Shown: one piece after another, positions 51,973 to 61,934 of the stretch
How the letters are laid out: every line of letters begins with the position of its first letter
How positions within the stretch are numbered: the first letter of the stretch is position 1
DNA from: Leucobacter triazinivorans
Lineage (GTDB): Bacteria > Actinomycetota > Actinomycetes > Actinomycetales > Microbacteriaceae
NCBI RefSeq assembly: GCF_004208635.1
Contig: NZ_CP035806.1
Coordinates: 1,178,001-1,242,000, forward strand
Length of the DNA: 64,000 bases
Reading direction: 5' to 3'
Program-made: the position numbers and the translations under genes
Notes under the pieces: generated by a model
What the model saw: the letters and a program-made list of their open reading frames with translations, nothing else
The model's database searches: none
What the model was told of the DNA's origin: nothing

Positions 51973-52109
51973 TGGGCCGGGGGTGGTCGGGGCGATCGCG
52001 GGCGGGGTGGTCGGGGTGGTCGCGGTCGCGGTCGCGGGCGGTCGCGGCCGGTCGCGGGCGGGGCGGTCGCGGGCGGGGCGGGGTCGGGTAGGGCGGAGCG
52101 CAGCGCGGC

Positions 52110-53396
52110 TCAGCCCGACGCGGCGCGACGCGGCGCAGCAGGCTCGAACACCAGTCGGCCGTCCTCGCGGCGCACCGAGGCGCCCGGAACCTCGACCGGG
52201 CCCTGTCCGCGCCAAGAGGTCACGAGTTCGGCCACGGCGAGGGTGCGCTCGCGACTGAGCTGTGCGCCGAAGCCCGTACGAGCGACCACACGGATGATCC
52301 GGTGGCGCAGTGCAGGCGGGCTCGCAGCGAGCGCTGCAGTCGAGACCGCGATCCCGCACTCGAGATGCTCGACGACCTCCGCGGCCATCTCGTCTGCGAG
52401 ACCGTCGAGCGCGTCCGCGTCTTCGCGCGCCACATCTGCGGTGCGTGCGAGGGACTCCGAGATCCCCGGGCCCAGCTCGCGCTCGAGCACCGGCAGCACG
52501 ACCCGTCGCACGCGCACCCGCGCATACGCGGGGTCGTCGTTGTGCGGATCGAACCAGGGACGCAGATCCTGCTCGGCGCATGCCGCTTCGGTGACGGCGC
52601 GGGTCACCGCCGGCCGCTCGATGAGGAACGGACGCAGGAGCTCCAGGTCTGTCGCGGATCCCGCGCCGGATCCCGACCCGGCTCCTGCGCCGGCTCCCGC
52701 GCCGGATCCTGCGCCGGATCCCGACCCGGATCCTGCGCCGGATCCCGACCCGGCTCCTGCGCCGGCTCCTGCGCCGGATCCCGCGCCGGATCCCGACCCG
52801 GCTCCTGCGCCGGATCCGGCGCCGCCCCCGGTCGCGCCACCGCCGAACGTGCGCAGGGGCGGGATGCCGGCGAGGCTGCGCGTTCCGGATCCCCGTGCGA
52901 TCCCGAGGAGCACCTGCTCCGCCTGGTCGTCGCGCGTGTGGGCGGTGAGGATCGCAGAGGCACCCAGTTCGACCGCGGAGTGGACGAGCGCCGCGTACCG
53001 CGCGTCGCGGGCGGCCGCCTCGGGGCCGTCGCCGCGATCCCCCGGAACCTCGACGCGACGCACCTGCACCGGGCTCAAGCCGAGCCGCTCGGCCTGGGCT
53101 GCGGCGCCCGCCGCCACCTCGCTCGACCCGGCTTGGAGCCCGTGATCGACGATCACCGCTCCGGCGCGCGCGCCCACCTCGGGCGCCGCATACGCCGCGG
53201 CGGCCGCGAGCGCCAGGGAATCGGCGCCCCCCGACAGCGCGACGAGCACGAGCGGCCGCTGGTGCGCCTCGCCCCGTGCGCTCGCCTGGGCGGCTCCCGG
53301 CATCGGTGCTGCGCCCCGCACCCCGCGGCTCCGGATCCACCCCGCGAGCGATCGCCGCACCGCCAACCGGGTCTCGAGCACCGCGCGCTGCACCAT
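52110..53396 (-). CDS. tilS: tRNA(Ile)-lysidine synthetase with Gly/Ser/Ala-rich insertion
   Basis: 428 residues from ATG 53396. PP-loop ATPase signature [10 protein letters not shown] at residues 55-60, VIVDHGLQ, and [21 protein letters not shown] are intact. The enzyme converts C34 of tRNA-Ile(CAU) to lysidine. Between AGIPPLR (181) and LELLRPFL (251) lies a 65-residue insertion of Gly, Ser and Ala only, from GGATCC/GGCTCC-type hexamer repeats (52654-52830). In other TilS proteins this turn is a few residues long. The enzyme should be essential, so the insertion must be tolerated. Confidence 0.92.
   Translation of the reverse strand: MVQRAVLETRLAVRRSLAGWIRSRGVRGAAPMPGAAQASARGEAHQRPLVLVALSGGADSLALAAAAAYAAPEVGARAGAVIVDHGLQAGSSEVAAGAAAQAERLGLSPVQVRRVEVPGDRGDGPEAAARDARYAALVHSAVELGASAILTAHTRDDQAEQVLLGIARGSGTRSLAGIPPLRTFGGGATGGGAGSGAGAGSGSGAGSGAGAGAGAGSGSGAGSGSGSGAGSGAGAGAGAGSGSGAGSATDLELLRPFLIERPAVTRAVTEAACAEQDLRPWFDPHNDDPAYARVRVRRVVLPVLERELGPGISESLARTADVAREDADALDGLADEMAAEVVEHLECGIAVSTAALAASPPALRHRIIRVVARTGFGAQLSRERTLAVAELVTSWRGQGPVEVPGASVRREDGRLVFEPAAPRRAASG
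52654..52830. repeat. Hexamer-based repeat block inside tilS
   Basis: Alternating GCGCCG/GATCCC/GACCCG/GCTCCT units. A longer higher-order copy starting near 52661 recurs at 52781 (period 120). All changes stay in frame. Confidence 0.9.
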
Positions 53397-53690
<294 letters not shown>

Positions 53691-54182
53691 ATGGCCGCTG
53701 CATTCGACGCCGTCATCGAGATCCCCAAGGGGAGCCGCAACAAGTACGAGGTGGATCACGAGACCGGTCGCGTGTATCTCGACCGAGTGCTCTACACCGG
53801 CTTCGTCTACCCCACCGACTACGGCTTCTTCGAGGAGACGCTCGGTGAGGACGGCGATCCGCTCGACGTGCTCGTGCTGCTCGACTACCCGGTGTTTCCG
53901 GGGGTGGGCGTCAAGGTGCGCCCCGTCGGCGTGCTCAAGATGAGCGATGAGGCGGGCGGCGACGACAAGGTCATCGCGGTGCAGTACAAGGATCCGCGCT
54001 GGCAGCACATCCAGGACGTGGCCGACATCCCCGAGTACACCCGCAAGGAGATCGAGCACTTCTTCGAGCGCTACAAGGACCTCGAGCCCGGCAAGTGGGT
54101 CAAGGTCGATGCGTGGGGCTCGGCCGCCGATGCAGAGCGGCTCATCGTCGAAGCCCAGCAGCGCCTCGCCGAACAGCACTGA
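53691..54182 (+). CDS. ppa: Inorganic pyrophosphatase (family I)
   Basis: 163 residues. Active-site residues are seen in [43 protein letters not shown] and [13 protein letters not shown]; the DxDPxD metal motif is EDGDPLDVL. It hydrolyses pyrophosphate in the cytoplasm. It is divergent from tilS, as in other actinobacteria. Length and start (AGAGGAG) are standard. Confidence 0.96.
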   Translation: MAAAFDAVIEIPKGSRNKYEVDHETGRVYLDRVLYTGFVYPTDYGFFEETLGEDGDPLDVLVLLDYPVFPGVGVKVRPVGVLKMSDEAGGDDKVIAVQYKDPRWQHIQDVADIPEYTRKEIEHFFERYKDLEPGKWVKVDAWGSAADAERLIVEAQQRLAEQH

Positions 54183-54195
54183 GCGGAGCGCAGGC

Positions 54196-54226
54196 GCCCG
54201 CGGCTCAGCCCTCGGCAGCCGCGGGC
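54196..54226. terminator. Bidirectional terminator between ppa and the M23 peptidase gene
   Basis: Perfect 10-bp arms GCCCGCGGCT (54196-54205) and AGCCGCGGGC (54217-54226), 11-base loop, between the convergent stops at 54182 and 54243. Confidence 0.7.
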
Positions 54227-54242
54227 CGCGGCCGGCCGCCGA

Positions 54243-55574
54243 TCAGAACCTGATGTAGGCGGCCGGATTCACGAAGCCGTACCATCCGTCGTCCTGATTC
54301 GGACGCATCTCGAAGTGCAGATGGCATCCGGTGCTCATGCCGGTGTTCCCGACATAGCCGAGCACCTGTCCGGCATTGACGTACTGCCCGGGGATCACGA
54401 CAGCCCAGCCCGACATGTGCGCATAGCGCGTCTGCCAGCCGCTCGCGTGGTTGACGGTCACCATGTTGCCGCCGCCGCCGTTGTCCCAGTAGGTCATGCG
54501 CACGGTGCCGGACGCAGCGGCCACGATCGGGGTGCCGCATCCCGCGGCGAGGTCGATACCGGTGTGGTTGGGGCGCCCGGGCGGGCGGAAACCCTCCGAG
54601 ACCCAGTATCCCGAGGTCGGCAGCGTCCAGCCGCCACCGCCGTTGCCGGGGCTCGTGCCGCCGCCACCGCCGCCGCCGGTTCCACCACCGCCACCGCCGC
54701 CGCCACCGCCGCCGCCCGCGTTGTTCGCGTTCTCGCGTGCGATCCGAGCGGCCTCCTCGGCCTCCCTCCGCAGCCGCTCCTGCTCGGCTCGGCGCTGCTC
54801 CTCCTCGATGCGCAGACGCTCCTGGTACCCCTCCACGGTCTCCGTGGTCGTGTCCTTCAGTGCAGCGAGCTGCGCCTTGAGCACCTCCTGCTGCTCCTCC
54901 TGCTGTCGCACCAGTTCGCCCTGGTCGGTGACTGCCTGCGCGGCGGCCTCCTCTTTGCGCTTGGCCTCCTGCCGGAGCACTTCGCGCTCCTCCGCTGCCG
55001 CTTCGGCCTGCTGAGTGAGCGTATCCGCCGTGTTCGCGGCCTGCTCGGCCTCCTCGGAGACCTGCGTGTTGCGCTCGGTCGCCTTCGAGAGCGAGGCCAT
55101 CCGGTCGAGCAGCGCGTCAGCAGTGCTCCCGTCGGCATCGAGGAAGAGTTCGACGCTCCGGTCGACCCCGCCGGATCGATACATCTGGGCTACCAGCACA
55201 CCGGCGCGTTCGGCGGCTTCCTCGGCCTCTTGCCGGCTCGCCTCCGCCTGCTCGGAGAGCTTCTCCGCCTTTTCTGCCGCCGCGGCGAATTCGGCCTCGG
55301 CCTGCCGCCACTCCTCGATCGTCGTGTTGTGGAGGTTGCGGAGGCGGTCGAGTTCCTGCTCGCCCTCGGTGATGAGACCTTCGATCTCCGACACCTTCTC
55401 TGCGGCGGCGGCCTCGTTCTGCTTCGCCTCCTGCACGTCGTCCCACGTCGGGAGCTCGAGGGCCTGCGCGGGCGCTGCCGAGATGGGCGCGGCGACGAGC
55501 AACCCAGCGGCGAACACCGCCGCTCCGAGCAGCCCGATCGCACGTGTCGCCATCGCCGTATGCCGCTTGCGCAT
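54243..55574 (-). CDS. Secreted M23 peptidase with coiled-coil (EnvC/RipC-like)
   Basis: 443 residues. A signal peptide (about 1-40, AQALELP cleavage region) is followed by a long Glu/Ala/Gln coiled coil (about 45-290), then a linker of some 25 glycines and a C-terminal LytM/M23 domain. Metal and catalytic residues are present: His-Asp in NHTGIDLAAGCG, the later His in YAHMSG and HLH in GCHLHFEM, so the peptidase should be active on peptidoglycan cross-links. The layout matches hydrolases and activators acting at division. The pure polyglycine linker is longer than usual. ATG 55574 with GGGGAG upstream. Confidence 0.88.
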   Translation of the reverse strand: MRKRHTAMATRAIGLLGAAVFAAGLLVAAPISAAPAQALELPTWDDVQEAKQNEAAAAEKVSEIEGLITEGEQELDRLRNLHNTTIEEWRQAEAEFAAAAEKAEKLSEQAEASRQEAEEAAERAGVLVAQMYRSGGVDRSVELFLDADGSTADALLDRMASLSKATERNTQVSEEAEQAANTADTLTQQAEAAAEEREVLRQEAKRKEEAAAQAVTDQGELVRQQEEQQEVLKAQLAALKDTTTETVEGYQERLRIEEEQRRAEQERLRREAEEAARIARENANNAGGGGGGGGGGGGTGGGGGGGTSPGNGGGGWTLPTSGYWVSEGFRPPGRPNHTGIDLAAGCGTPIVAAASGTVRMTYWDNGGGGNMVTVNHASGWQTRYAHMSGWAVVIPGQYVNAGQVLGYVGNTGMSTGCHLHFEMRPNQDDGWYGFVNPAAYIRF

Positions 55575-55810
55575 AACTTCGGACTCCCCTCGAGCCAGTA
55601 TGATCCACGCTTACGTTAGCACTGCCGGGGTCGCACTCGCTGCGGTCGGGCCGTGTGGGCCCGGATCCGCACCGCCGCACGCGACGGATCCGCACCGCCG
55701 CAGGCGACGGATCCGGCGCGCTGCTCCGGTTTTCCAGCCAATCGCCGCTTCGCCTATCATGGGAGGCAGCACGCCATGCACGTGAGTCGAACAGCCAGCG
55801 AAGGATCGAT

Positions 55811-56095
55811 ATGCCCGAGACGCACCTCTCCAGTGACGCCCGCCACGGCCAGAACGACGGGGAGTCCCGGCCCCGTCCGCTGTTCGCGCCGACTCCCACG
55901 CCCCGCGCGTCGGCGGGCACCGTGCTGGCCTTCGTCGTCGTGGTCGTACTGATGCTGGCCGGGTTCTACATGATGGCGCACGCGTTCAGCAGCCCGGACC
56001 TCGGCCTCGCCTGGTTCGCGGGCGGCCTGCTCGTCGATGCGTTCGCATTCTGGTTCGCGTTCGGCATCCTGCCGAGCTTCGACAGCCGACGCTGA
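55811..56095 (+). CDS. Small two-helix membrane protein
   Basis: 94 residues. A 32-residue hydrophilic N-terminus precedes two membrane helices (GTVLAFVVVVVLMLAGFYMM and LAWFAGGLLVDAFAFWFAFGIL). ATG 55811 has AAGGA six bases upstream. Similar short proteins are found next to division or cell-wall genes in actinobacteria, but I do not recognise a named family. Ends at a strong hairpin. Confidence 0.7.
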   Translation: MPETHLSSDARHGQNDGESRPRPLFAPTPTPRASAGTVLAFVVVVVLMLAGFYMMAHAFSSPDLGLAWFAGGLLVDAFAFWFAFGILPSFDSRR

Positions 56096-56098
56096 CGC

Positions 56099-56148
56099 GA
56101 ACGCGCTGAGTCCCCGGAGCCGATCGGTTCCGGGGACTCAGTGCGTTC
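56099..56148. terminator. Bidirectional terminator
   Basis: GAACGC plus CTGAGTCCCCGGA (56099-56118) pair with TCCGGGGACTCAG plus GCGTTC (56129-56148), 19 of 20 positions. It lies between convergent genes ending at 56095 and 56190. Confidence 0.8.
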
Positions 56149-56189
56149 GGCGGATGACGGGGCCTCGACGCGGCACCGACCGCTCGCGC

Positions 56190-57365
56190 TCAGGGCTCGT
56201 CGAGCAGGGCGGCGGCGTACATGGGTCGCGCCGCGTCGGCGCTCGGCGGGTGGAACAATCCCGCCGTCGCGTCGCGCAGCAGCCGCGACGCCTCGCTACC
56301 GCTCTCGAAGCCCCCGCCGCCCGCGCACTGCAGCGCGGTCTCGGCAGTGCGCCGCGCGGCATCGGCTGCGTTCAGGCGCGCACTCACGAGCCGCAACGGC
56401 CAGCCGGCGCCGTGATCCACGAGATCGTCGAGATCGCGTGTGTAGGCGTCGAGCTGCGCCGGCACGGCGAGGAAGGCCATGTGCGCATCGGCGATCCGCG
56501 CGCGCATCTCGGGCACCTCGGCCAGGGGCGCGCCGAGTCTCGCCGATCCGCGCCTGCGCAGGGCCTCCGCCGCGACCTCGAGCCCCCGCCTGGCCACCCC
56601 CGCGTACACGGAGCCGACGAGCAGCTGGAAGTTCGCGGCGATCGCGAACGTCAGCAGGTCGGGGTGCGGCCCCGGAGGCAGACGGCGCGCCACCCGGTCG
56701 GCGCGCATCGGCACCCGGTCGAGCGTCGTGGTGCGGCTCTGCGAGGCCCGCATGCCGAGCACATCCCAGTGGTCGGATACCGCGACACCGGGCGCAGATC
56801 GCTCGAGGAAGCCGTAGATCAGCTCTGGCCGCTCGGGATCGGAGGCGTCGACGCCGTGCACGATCAATCGCGTCCAGGCCGGGGAGAGCGAGGTGAAGAT
56901 CTTGACGCCGGAGACGCGGTATGCGCCACCGTCCTGCGGCTCGGCGACGGTGCGCGATCCCTGCAGCACCCAGTCGTTCGCCGGCTCGCTGATGCCGAAC
57001 GCGAAGATCTCCCCGGCCCTCGCCTCCTCGAAGACGTACCCGAGCGATCGGTCGCCTCGCGCGAACATGGCCTGCACCACGCCGGTGCACATGAGGTGCA
57101 TGTTGACGGCGAGCGCCGTCGCCGGTGCGGCGCCCGCCAAGCGCTGCTGCAGCCGAGAGACCTCGTGCAGCCCCAGCCCGGGACCGCCGTACTCCCGCGG
57201 GACGAACAGCTCCAGATACCCGCGCTCGCGCAGCTCGGCGAGATCCTCGTCGCAGAACCGGTTCTCGCGGTCGTACACCGCCGCCCGTTCGCGGAATCGC
57301 TCGACGAGCGCGTCGGGCAGGTACCGCTCGGCCAGCTCCGCGTGCCGCGCCTCTCGATCCGTCAT
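56190..57365 (-). CDS. Acyl-CoA dehydrogenase-fold flavoprotein, catalytic Glu not evident
   Basis: 391 residues from ATG 57365 (GAGAGGGG upstream). It has the acyl-CoA dehydrogenase layout: FVPREYGGPGLGLHEVSRL, FGISEPANDWVLQGSRT and a C-terminal helical domain ending LQCAGGGGFESGSEASRLLRDATAGLFHPPSADAARP. The YEGT-type catalytic glutamate is absent, and the ending resembles SfnB/DszC-like flavin monooxygenases and related oxidoreductases. So a desulfurisation- or hydroxylation-type reaction is possible. It is encoded beside an Lrp regulator on the same strand. Confidence 0.7.
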   Translation of the reverse strand: MTDREARHAELAERYLPDALVERFRERAAVYDRENRFCDEDLAELRERGYLELFVPREYGGPGLGLHEVSRLQQRLAGAAPATALAVNMHLMCTGVVQAMFARGDRSLGYVFEEARAGEIFAFGISEPANDWVLQGSRTVAEPQDGGAYRVSGVKIFTSLSPAWTRLIVHGVDASDPERPELIYGFLERSAPGVAVSDHWDVLGMRASQSRTTTLDRVPMRADRVARRLPPGPHPDLLTFAIAANFQLLVGSVYAGVARRGLEVAAEALRRRGSARLGAPLAEVPEMRARIADAHMAFLAVPAQLDAYTRDLDDLVDHGAGWPLRLVSARLNAADAARRTAETALQCAGGGGFESGSEASRLLRDATAGLFHPPSADAARPMYAAALLDEP

Positions 57366-57405
57366 CGGCCCCTCTCCGCAGCCCCGGCGGGCCTCGTCTG
57401 CCACC

Positions 57406-57915
57406 CTACCGGGCGCGCCGCTGCTGCGGTTCGCCGGTTCGGCGACGCTGTGCCGACCCCTCGGCGAGCAGGCCGGTCACGCGGTACGGGATCACCTCGC
57501 GCAGGAAGAGGCTGGTGGAGGTGCGGGTGATCCCCGGGCAGAGCCGGATCTCCTCGCTCACGCGGTAGAGATCCTCGGGACTCTTCGCGACCACGCGCAG
57601 CAGCAGATCGGTGCTGCCCGCCGGCGCGAAGCACTCGAGCACCTCGGGCAGGTCGGCGAGGGCCGCGATCGCCTCGCCGATCTGATGCTGATCGAGTTCG
57701 ACCTGCACGCTCGCCCCCACCGGGCGTCCCAGCGCGGCGGGGGTGATCCGCGCGCTGTGGAGCCGGAGCGCCCCCGACTCCCGCAGCTTCTCGAGACGGG
57801 CCTGCACGGTGCCGCGGGCGAGGCCGAGTCGCGACGCGATCATGGCGGTGGGCATGCGGCCGTCTTCGTCGAGCAGCAGGAGGACCCGGCGATCCGTCGC
57901 ATCGATCTCACTCAT
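57406..57915 (-). CDS. Lrp/AsnC family transcriptional regulator
   Basis: 169 residues from ATG 57915. Residues 1-60 form the AsnC helix-turn-helix (MSEIDATDRRVLLLLDEDGRMPTAMIASRLGLARGTVQARLEKL). Residues 65-145 form the RAM/Lrp ligand domain (ASVQVELDQHQIGEAIAALADLPEVLECFAPAGSTDLLLRVVAKS). It is divergent from an MFS exporter and upstream of the flavoprotein gene. Lrp-type regulators next to exporters often sense the exported amino acid. Confidence 0.87.
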   Translation of the reverse strand: MSEIDATDRRVLLLLDEDGRMPTAMIASRLGLARGTVQARLEKLRESGALRLHSARITPAALGRPVGASVQVELDQHQIGEAIAALADLPEVLECFAPAGSTDLLLRVVAKSPEDLYRVSEEIRLCPGITRTSTSLFLREVIPYRVTGLLAEGSAQRRRTGEPQQRRAR

Positions 57916-58120
57916 TATGCTCACTTTCTGATTGATTCTGCGTGTCAATACTGATCATATCGCTCAATCTGAACGATGCGACTTGCGCAGATCGATACAT
58001 ATCCGCTGAACTACTCACTGTGCTCGCGGACACCCCCGCCGGCACACGGATCATCGCTCGCAGCACCCCGCGAGCAGCACCCGGACGCTCCACCCCCGCG
58101 TCCGACCGAAGGAGCCCGTC
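57916..58120. promoter_or_regulatory. AT-rich divergent promoter region, Lrp gene and MFS gene
   Basis: 57920-58020 is the most AT-rich stretch in this part of the window, with several TCAAT/ATTGA and GATCAT/ATGATC-like pieces. This fits Lrp-type binding and two divergent promoters, but I cannot fix -35/-10 pairs. AAGGAG precedes ATG 58121. Confidence 0.45.
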
Positions 58121-59449
58121 ATGCGCGCGACCGCCACCGCATCGCTCAGCACCCCGAGCCCGTGGGCTCCCCCGACCCTGCACCGCCCGCGCACCCGCGT
58201 CGCAATCGCCTCGCTCGCGCTCTTCGCGCTGCTGGTCAGCGCGAACCTCAGCACCCCGCTGTTCCCGCTGCTCGAGACCCGCCTGCAGACCGGCTCGCTC
58301 GGGATCGCGCTCGCGTTCTCGAGCTACGTGCTCTCGCTCATCGTCGGCCTGCTCCTCTTCCGCGGAGTCGCCGACCGGGTGAACCGGCGCACGGTGCTCG
58401 TCGCGGCGCTCGCGGTCGCCGCGCTGGCCACCGCGGGCCTGGCGTTCGCGCCGACGCTCGGCTGGTTCTGCGTGGCCCGCGCCGCGCAGGGCGTCGCCGT
58501 GGCCTGCGCGACGGGCACGGGATCGGGCGCCCTGCGCGCGCTGCTGCCCGGCCGCCCCGCCCTGGTCGGCCGTCTCACGCTGCTGGCCACCTCGGGCGGG
58601 GTCGCCGCGGGCCCCGTCGCGGGAGGAGTCCTCTCCCTCGCCGGGGCCCCGCTGCAGACCCCCTACGTCGTGGTCGCCATGGTGCTCGCGGCGCTCGTAC
58701 CGGTGGTGCTCCTCGTGGCGCCGCACGGCGAGTGCGCACCGCGGCTCGCGGGGATCGCTCTGCCCGACGCACCGGATCCGCGCCCGGACGGGCCCGGATC
58801 CGGCGGCCGCAACGACCCGGTCGCCGCGCGCCGATTCCGCGTCGCAGCGGCGACCGGCTTCCTCAGCTTCACGGTCTTCGGCTTCTGCCTGTCGCTCGCC
58901 CCGTCCCACTTCGCGGCGATCGCCGGCACCGACTCGCGCCCGGTGATCGGACTGCTCGCCGCGGTCACGCTCGCCGCCTCGGCGCTCGTGCAGCTGCTGC
59001 CGTTCTCGGGATCCTGGCGGCTGCCCGTCGGCCTGACCGCGCTCGCCATCGGGCTCGCGGGGATCGCCGCGGCCGGCGGGATCGCCGCGGCCGGCGGGAT
59101 CGGCGCGGCCGGCGGGATCGGCGCGATCTGGTTCCTCATCGCGGCGAGCGCGCTCGCCGGCCTCGGGCAGGGGGTCGCGTTCCAGGCGGCGTTCACCGGC
59201 GCGACGGCGAGTGTGCACCCCGCGCGGCACGCCTCGACGGTGAGCGCCATCTACACCGTCACGTATCTCGGCAGCGCCGTGCCGATCATCGCGCTCGGCG
59301 CGCTGGCCGAGCGGCTCGGCCTCTCCGACGCGGTGACGGTCTTCGCGCTGGTCGCGGCCGCCGCGAGTCTGCTGCTCGCGCGCCTCGCCGGCGGGTCCGC
59401 TACTCCGCGAGCACGGAGAGCACCCGGCGGTCGCGCTCGTCGTCGATGA
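58121..59449 (+). CDS. MFS transporter
   Basis: 442 residues, 12 predicted helices. The loop 2-3 motif ([22 protein letters not shown]) and the motif in helix 5 ([32 protein letters not shown]) are those of drug/amino-acid exporters. Residues about 315-333 contain an IAAAGG repeat encoded by 18-bp units (59063-59116) within a membrane helix region. The 3' end overlaps the convergent FadR-type gene by 50 bases, so the C-terminal Arg-rich tail is read from the opposite strand of a coding region. Confidence 0.87.
   Translation: MRATATASLSTPSPWAPPTLHRPRTRVAIASLALFALLVSANLSTPLFPLLETRLQTGSLGIALAFSSYVLSLIVGLLLFRGVADRVNRRTVLVAALAVAALATAGLAFAPTLGWFCVARAAQGVAVACATGTGSGALRALLPGRPALVGRLTLLATSGGVAAGPVAGGVLSLAGAPLQTPYVVVAMVLAALVPVVLLVAPHGECAPRLAGIALPDAPDPRPDGPGSGGRNDPVAARRFRVAAATGFLSFTVFGFCLSLAPSHFAAIAGTDSRPVIGLLAAVTLAASALVQLLPFSGSWRLPVGLTALAIGLAGIAAAGGIAAAGGIGAAGGIGAIWFLIAASALAGLGQGVAFQAAFTGATASVHPARHASTVSAIYTVTYLGSAVPIIALGALAERLGLSDAVTVFALVAAAASLLLARLAGGSATPRARRAPGGRARRR
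59063..59116. repeat. Three 18-bp tandem repeats in the MFS gene
   Basis: 59063-59080, 59081-59098 and 59099-59116, differing at one base, then a partial fourth; they encode Ile-Ala-Ala-Ala-Gly-Gly in a predicted helix. Confidence 0.9.
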
Positions 59450-60158
59450 GCGGGGCGAAGCGGTCGGCCACCGCGTGCCGGGCGATGCGGCCCGCCTCCT
59501 CGGCGTCGTGACGCTCGATCGCGGCGAAGAGCCGGCGGTCGATGGCGGCGGATTCGAGCTTCACCCGGTTGTCGTGGTGCTCGCCCTCCGCGTCGCGCTG
59601 CATGATCACCCGCAGCACCCCGGAGACGGCCTGACCGCTGAGCCGCAGCACCTCGTTGCCGCTCGCCTCCCAGATCGCCTCGTGGAACTCGAGGTCGGCG
59701 TCGGCGAAGGTCTCGGCGTTGGCCTCGGCGTCGCGCTCCATCTGCTCGATCGCCGCGCGCATGCGCTCCAACTGCGCCGCATCCCGGCGCACGGCCGCCA
59801 GGCGGCTCGTGGTCCCCTCGAGCACCACGCGGTACTCGATCAGTGCCGCGACGTCGAGCGCGTCGGTGCCGACCATCGCTCGCAGGGAGCGGGACAGCGT
59901 CTTCGAGGACGGTGCGAGCACCACCGGCCCGCCGCGCGTGCCGGGCCGCGATTCGAGCAGCCCCATGCTCTGCAGGATCCGCAGCGCCTCTCGCACGGTC
60001 GGGCGGCTCACCCCGAACTGCACCATGAGGTCGCGCTCGCTGGCGAGCTGCGATCCGACCGGGATCTCCCCCGAGACGATGGCCTGCTCGATCTGGTCGA
60101 CGATGCGCTGGTAGGTGTGCACGGGCACGGCCGGCTCGAAGCTGTGGGTCGCTGACAC
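59400..60158 (-). CDS. GntR family regulator, FadR subfamily (FCD domain)
   Basis: 252 residues from GTG 60158 with GGGAGAG upstream. Residues about 15-80 are the winged helix ([52 protein letters not shown]). Residues 90-235 are the FCD ligand domain with metal-ligand histidines in [20 protein letters not shown]-adjacent and [11 protein letters not shown]. It is divergent from a peptide ABC operon that it probably regulates through the palindrome at 60226-60237. Confidence 0.88.
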   Translation of the reverse strand: MSATHSFEPAVPVHTYQRIVDQIEQAIVSGEIPVGSQLASERDLMVQFGVSRPTVREALRILQSMGLLESRPGTRGGPVVLAPSSKTLSRSLRAMVGTDALDVAALIEYRVVLEGTTSRLAAVRRDAAQLERMRAAIEQMERDAEANAETFADADLEFHEAIWEASGNEVLRLSGQAVSGVLRVIMQRDAEGEHHDNRVKLESAAIDRRLFAAIERHDAEEAGRIARHAVADRFAPLIDDERDRRVLSVLAE

Positions 60159-60215
60159 CTGAGTCTCTCCCTGGTCGATGCGCCGGGACGTCGATGCCGC
60201 CGGACGCGTGATCCG

Positions 60216-60237
60216 ATACTAGCGCCCACTTAAGTGG
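60216..60237. promoter_or_regulatory. FadR-type operator and divergent promoter
   Basis: CCACTTAAGTGG (60226-60237) is a perfect 12-bp palindrome. On the minus strand TAGTAT (60221-60216) next to it is a good -10 box for the regulator gene, so the palindrome lies in its -10/-35 spacer. It is also about 165 bases before the ABC operon start. Confidence 0.55.
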
Positions 60238-60400
60238 CCTTACCATGTATCCTGGTTCGAAATCTCTCGAGATCTTGGAAGGAAAACCTCGAACCGTTCC
60301 GCAGATACGCTGTGCAGTGCAGAACGGCGACCGGGCATCGTCGCCCGACACGACCCCCACCAACGGCCCCGCCCCGCGGGGCCACAGCCACAGGAAAGCA

Positions 60401-61921
60401 ATGATGCGACGTAAGAATGCGATTCTCACCGCGGCAGCACTCGCGACCGCGGCCACCCTCGGCCTCGCCGCCTGCTCCGCCGGTGCCGGCAACAGCGCGG
60501 GAAGCGACGGGGAGACCCCGACGACCGCCACCATCGCGCTCACCGGCCCGCCGACCAACCTCGACTTCACCACCACGGCCGGCTCCGCGATCCCGCAGGC
60601 GCTCATGTCGAACGTGTACGAGGGGCTCGTCGAGCTCGACCAGTCGGGCGAGATCGTGCCGCTGCTGGCCGAGGAGTGGACCGTCAGCGATGATCGCACG
60701 ACCTACACGTTCACCCTGCAGGAGGGCGTCACCTTCTCGAACGGCGACGAGTTCACCGCCGACGACGTGAAGTTCAGCTTCGACCGTGTGAAGACCGACT
60801 GGGTGTCGAGCCTGAAGGCCAAGATGGACGTCGTCGACACGGTCGAGGTCGTGTCGCCCACCGAGGTCGCCGTGCACCTGAGCGCGCCGTCGAACGCGTG
60901 GCTCTTCAGCCTCGCCACCCCGGTCGGCGCGATCTTCTCGGAAGACGCCGTCGACGACCTCGCGAACGCTCCGGTCGGCACCGGCCCCTACGCCGTCGGC
61001 TCCTGGACCCCCAACGAGAGCCTCGTGCTCGACACCCGCGACGACTACTGGGGCGAGGCCCCGGGCGTCGAGCAGGTGACGCTGAAGTACTTCGCCGACG
61101 CGACGGCCACCACGAACGCGCTGCAGACGGGCGACGTCGACGCGATCGCCAACCTGCAGGCCCCCGAGCTGCTCTCGAGCTTCGAGGCCGACGACGCATT
61201 CGTCGTGACCACGGGCACCTCGAGCGGCGAGGTCTCGCTGTCGCTCAACAACCGCGCCGCGCCCTTCGACGACGTACGCGTGCGCCAGGCCGTGCTCTAC
61301 GCGCTCGACGAGCAGGCGATCCTCGACACCGCGTGGAACGGCTACGGCTCGCTCGTCGCCACCTACGCGACGCCGACCGACCCCTACTACGAGGATCTGA
61401 ACGACGTCTACCCCTACGATCCCGAGAAGGCGAAGGAGCTGCTCGCCGAGGCCGGTCAGGAGAACCTGGACATCACCTTCACCGTGCCGACGCGCCCCTA
61501 CGCGCAGGCCGTGTCCGAGATCGTCGTCTCGCAGCTGAAAGACGTGGGGATCAACGCGAGCATCAAGTCGGCCGAGTTCCCGGCCGTCTGGCTCGACGAG
61601 GTCTTCACGCAGCACGACTACCAGATGACCACCGTGCTCGCCGTCGAGGCCCGCGATATCCTCACCGCGTTCAACGACCCCGACTACTACATCGGGTACG
61701 ACAACTCGACGATCGCTCCGATCGCCGCAGAGGCCGACGCAGCCGACGAGGCCGGCTACGTCGCGGGCATGCAGGAGGTCGCGCGGCAGATCGTCGACGA
61801 CGCCGCTTCCGGCGTGCTGTTCCTCTTCCCGAACATCACCGTCTCCAAGGCCGCCCTCCAGGGCATGCCCGAGAACGCGATCATCGAAGCGCTCGACCTC
61901 ACCAACCTGAGCTGGCAGTAG
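60401..61921 (+). CDS. Peptide ABC transporter substrate-binding lipoprotein (SBP family 5)
   Basis: 506 residues. Signal peptide with lipobox LGLAAC, acceptor Cys25. Family 5 segments: PLLAEEWTVSDDRTTYTFTLQ, FSNGDEFTADDVKFSFDRV, GTGPYAVGSW, VRQAVLYALDEQAILDTAW. AGGAAA precedes two adjacent ATG codons; 60401 is taken. It is related to but clearly distinct from the protein at 14607, so the genome has at least two such importers. Its ligand, probably a peptide or opine, is unknown. Confidence 0.9.
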   Translation: MMRRKNAILTAAALATAATLGLAACSAGAGNSAGSDGETPTTATIALTGPPTNLDFTTTAGSAIPQALMSNVYEGLVELDQSGEIVPLLAEEWTVSDDRTTYTFTLQEGVTFSNGDEFTADDVKFSFDRVKTDWVSSLKAKMDVVDTVEVVSPTEVAVHLSAPSNAWLFSLATPVGAIFSEDAVDDLANAPVGTGPYAVGSWTPNESLVLDTRDDYWGEAPGVEQVTLKYFADATATTNALQTGDVDAIANLQAPELLSSFEADDAFVVTTGTSSGEVSLSLNNRAAPFDDVRVRQAVLYALDEQAILDTAWNGYGSLVATYATPTDPYYEDLNDVYPYDPEKAKELLAEAGQENLDITFTVPTRPYAQAVSEIVVSQLKDVGINASIKSAEFPAVWLDEVFTQHDYQMTTVLAVEARDILTAFNDPDYYIGYDNSTIAPIAAEADAADEAGYVAGMQEVARQIVDDAASGVLFLFPNITVSKAALQGMPENAIIEALDLTNLSWQ

Positions 61922-61934
61922 CCGGCGCAGCCCT

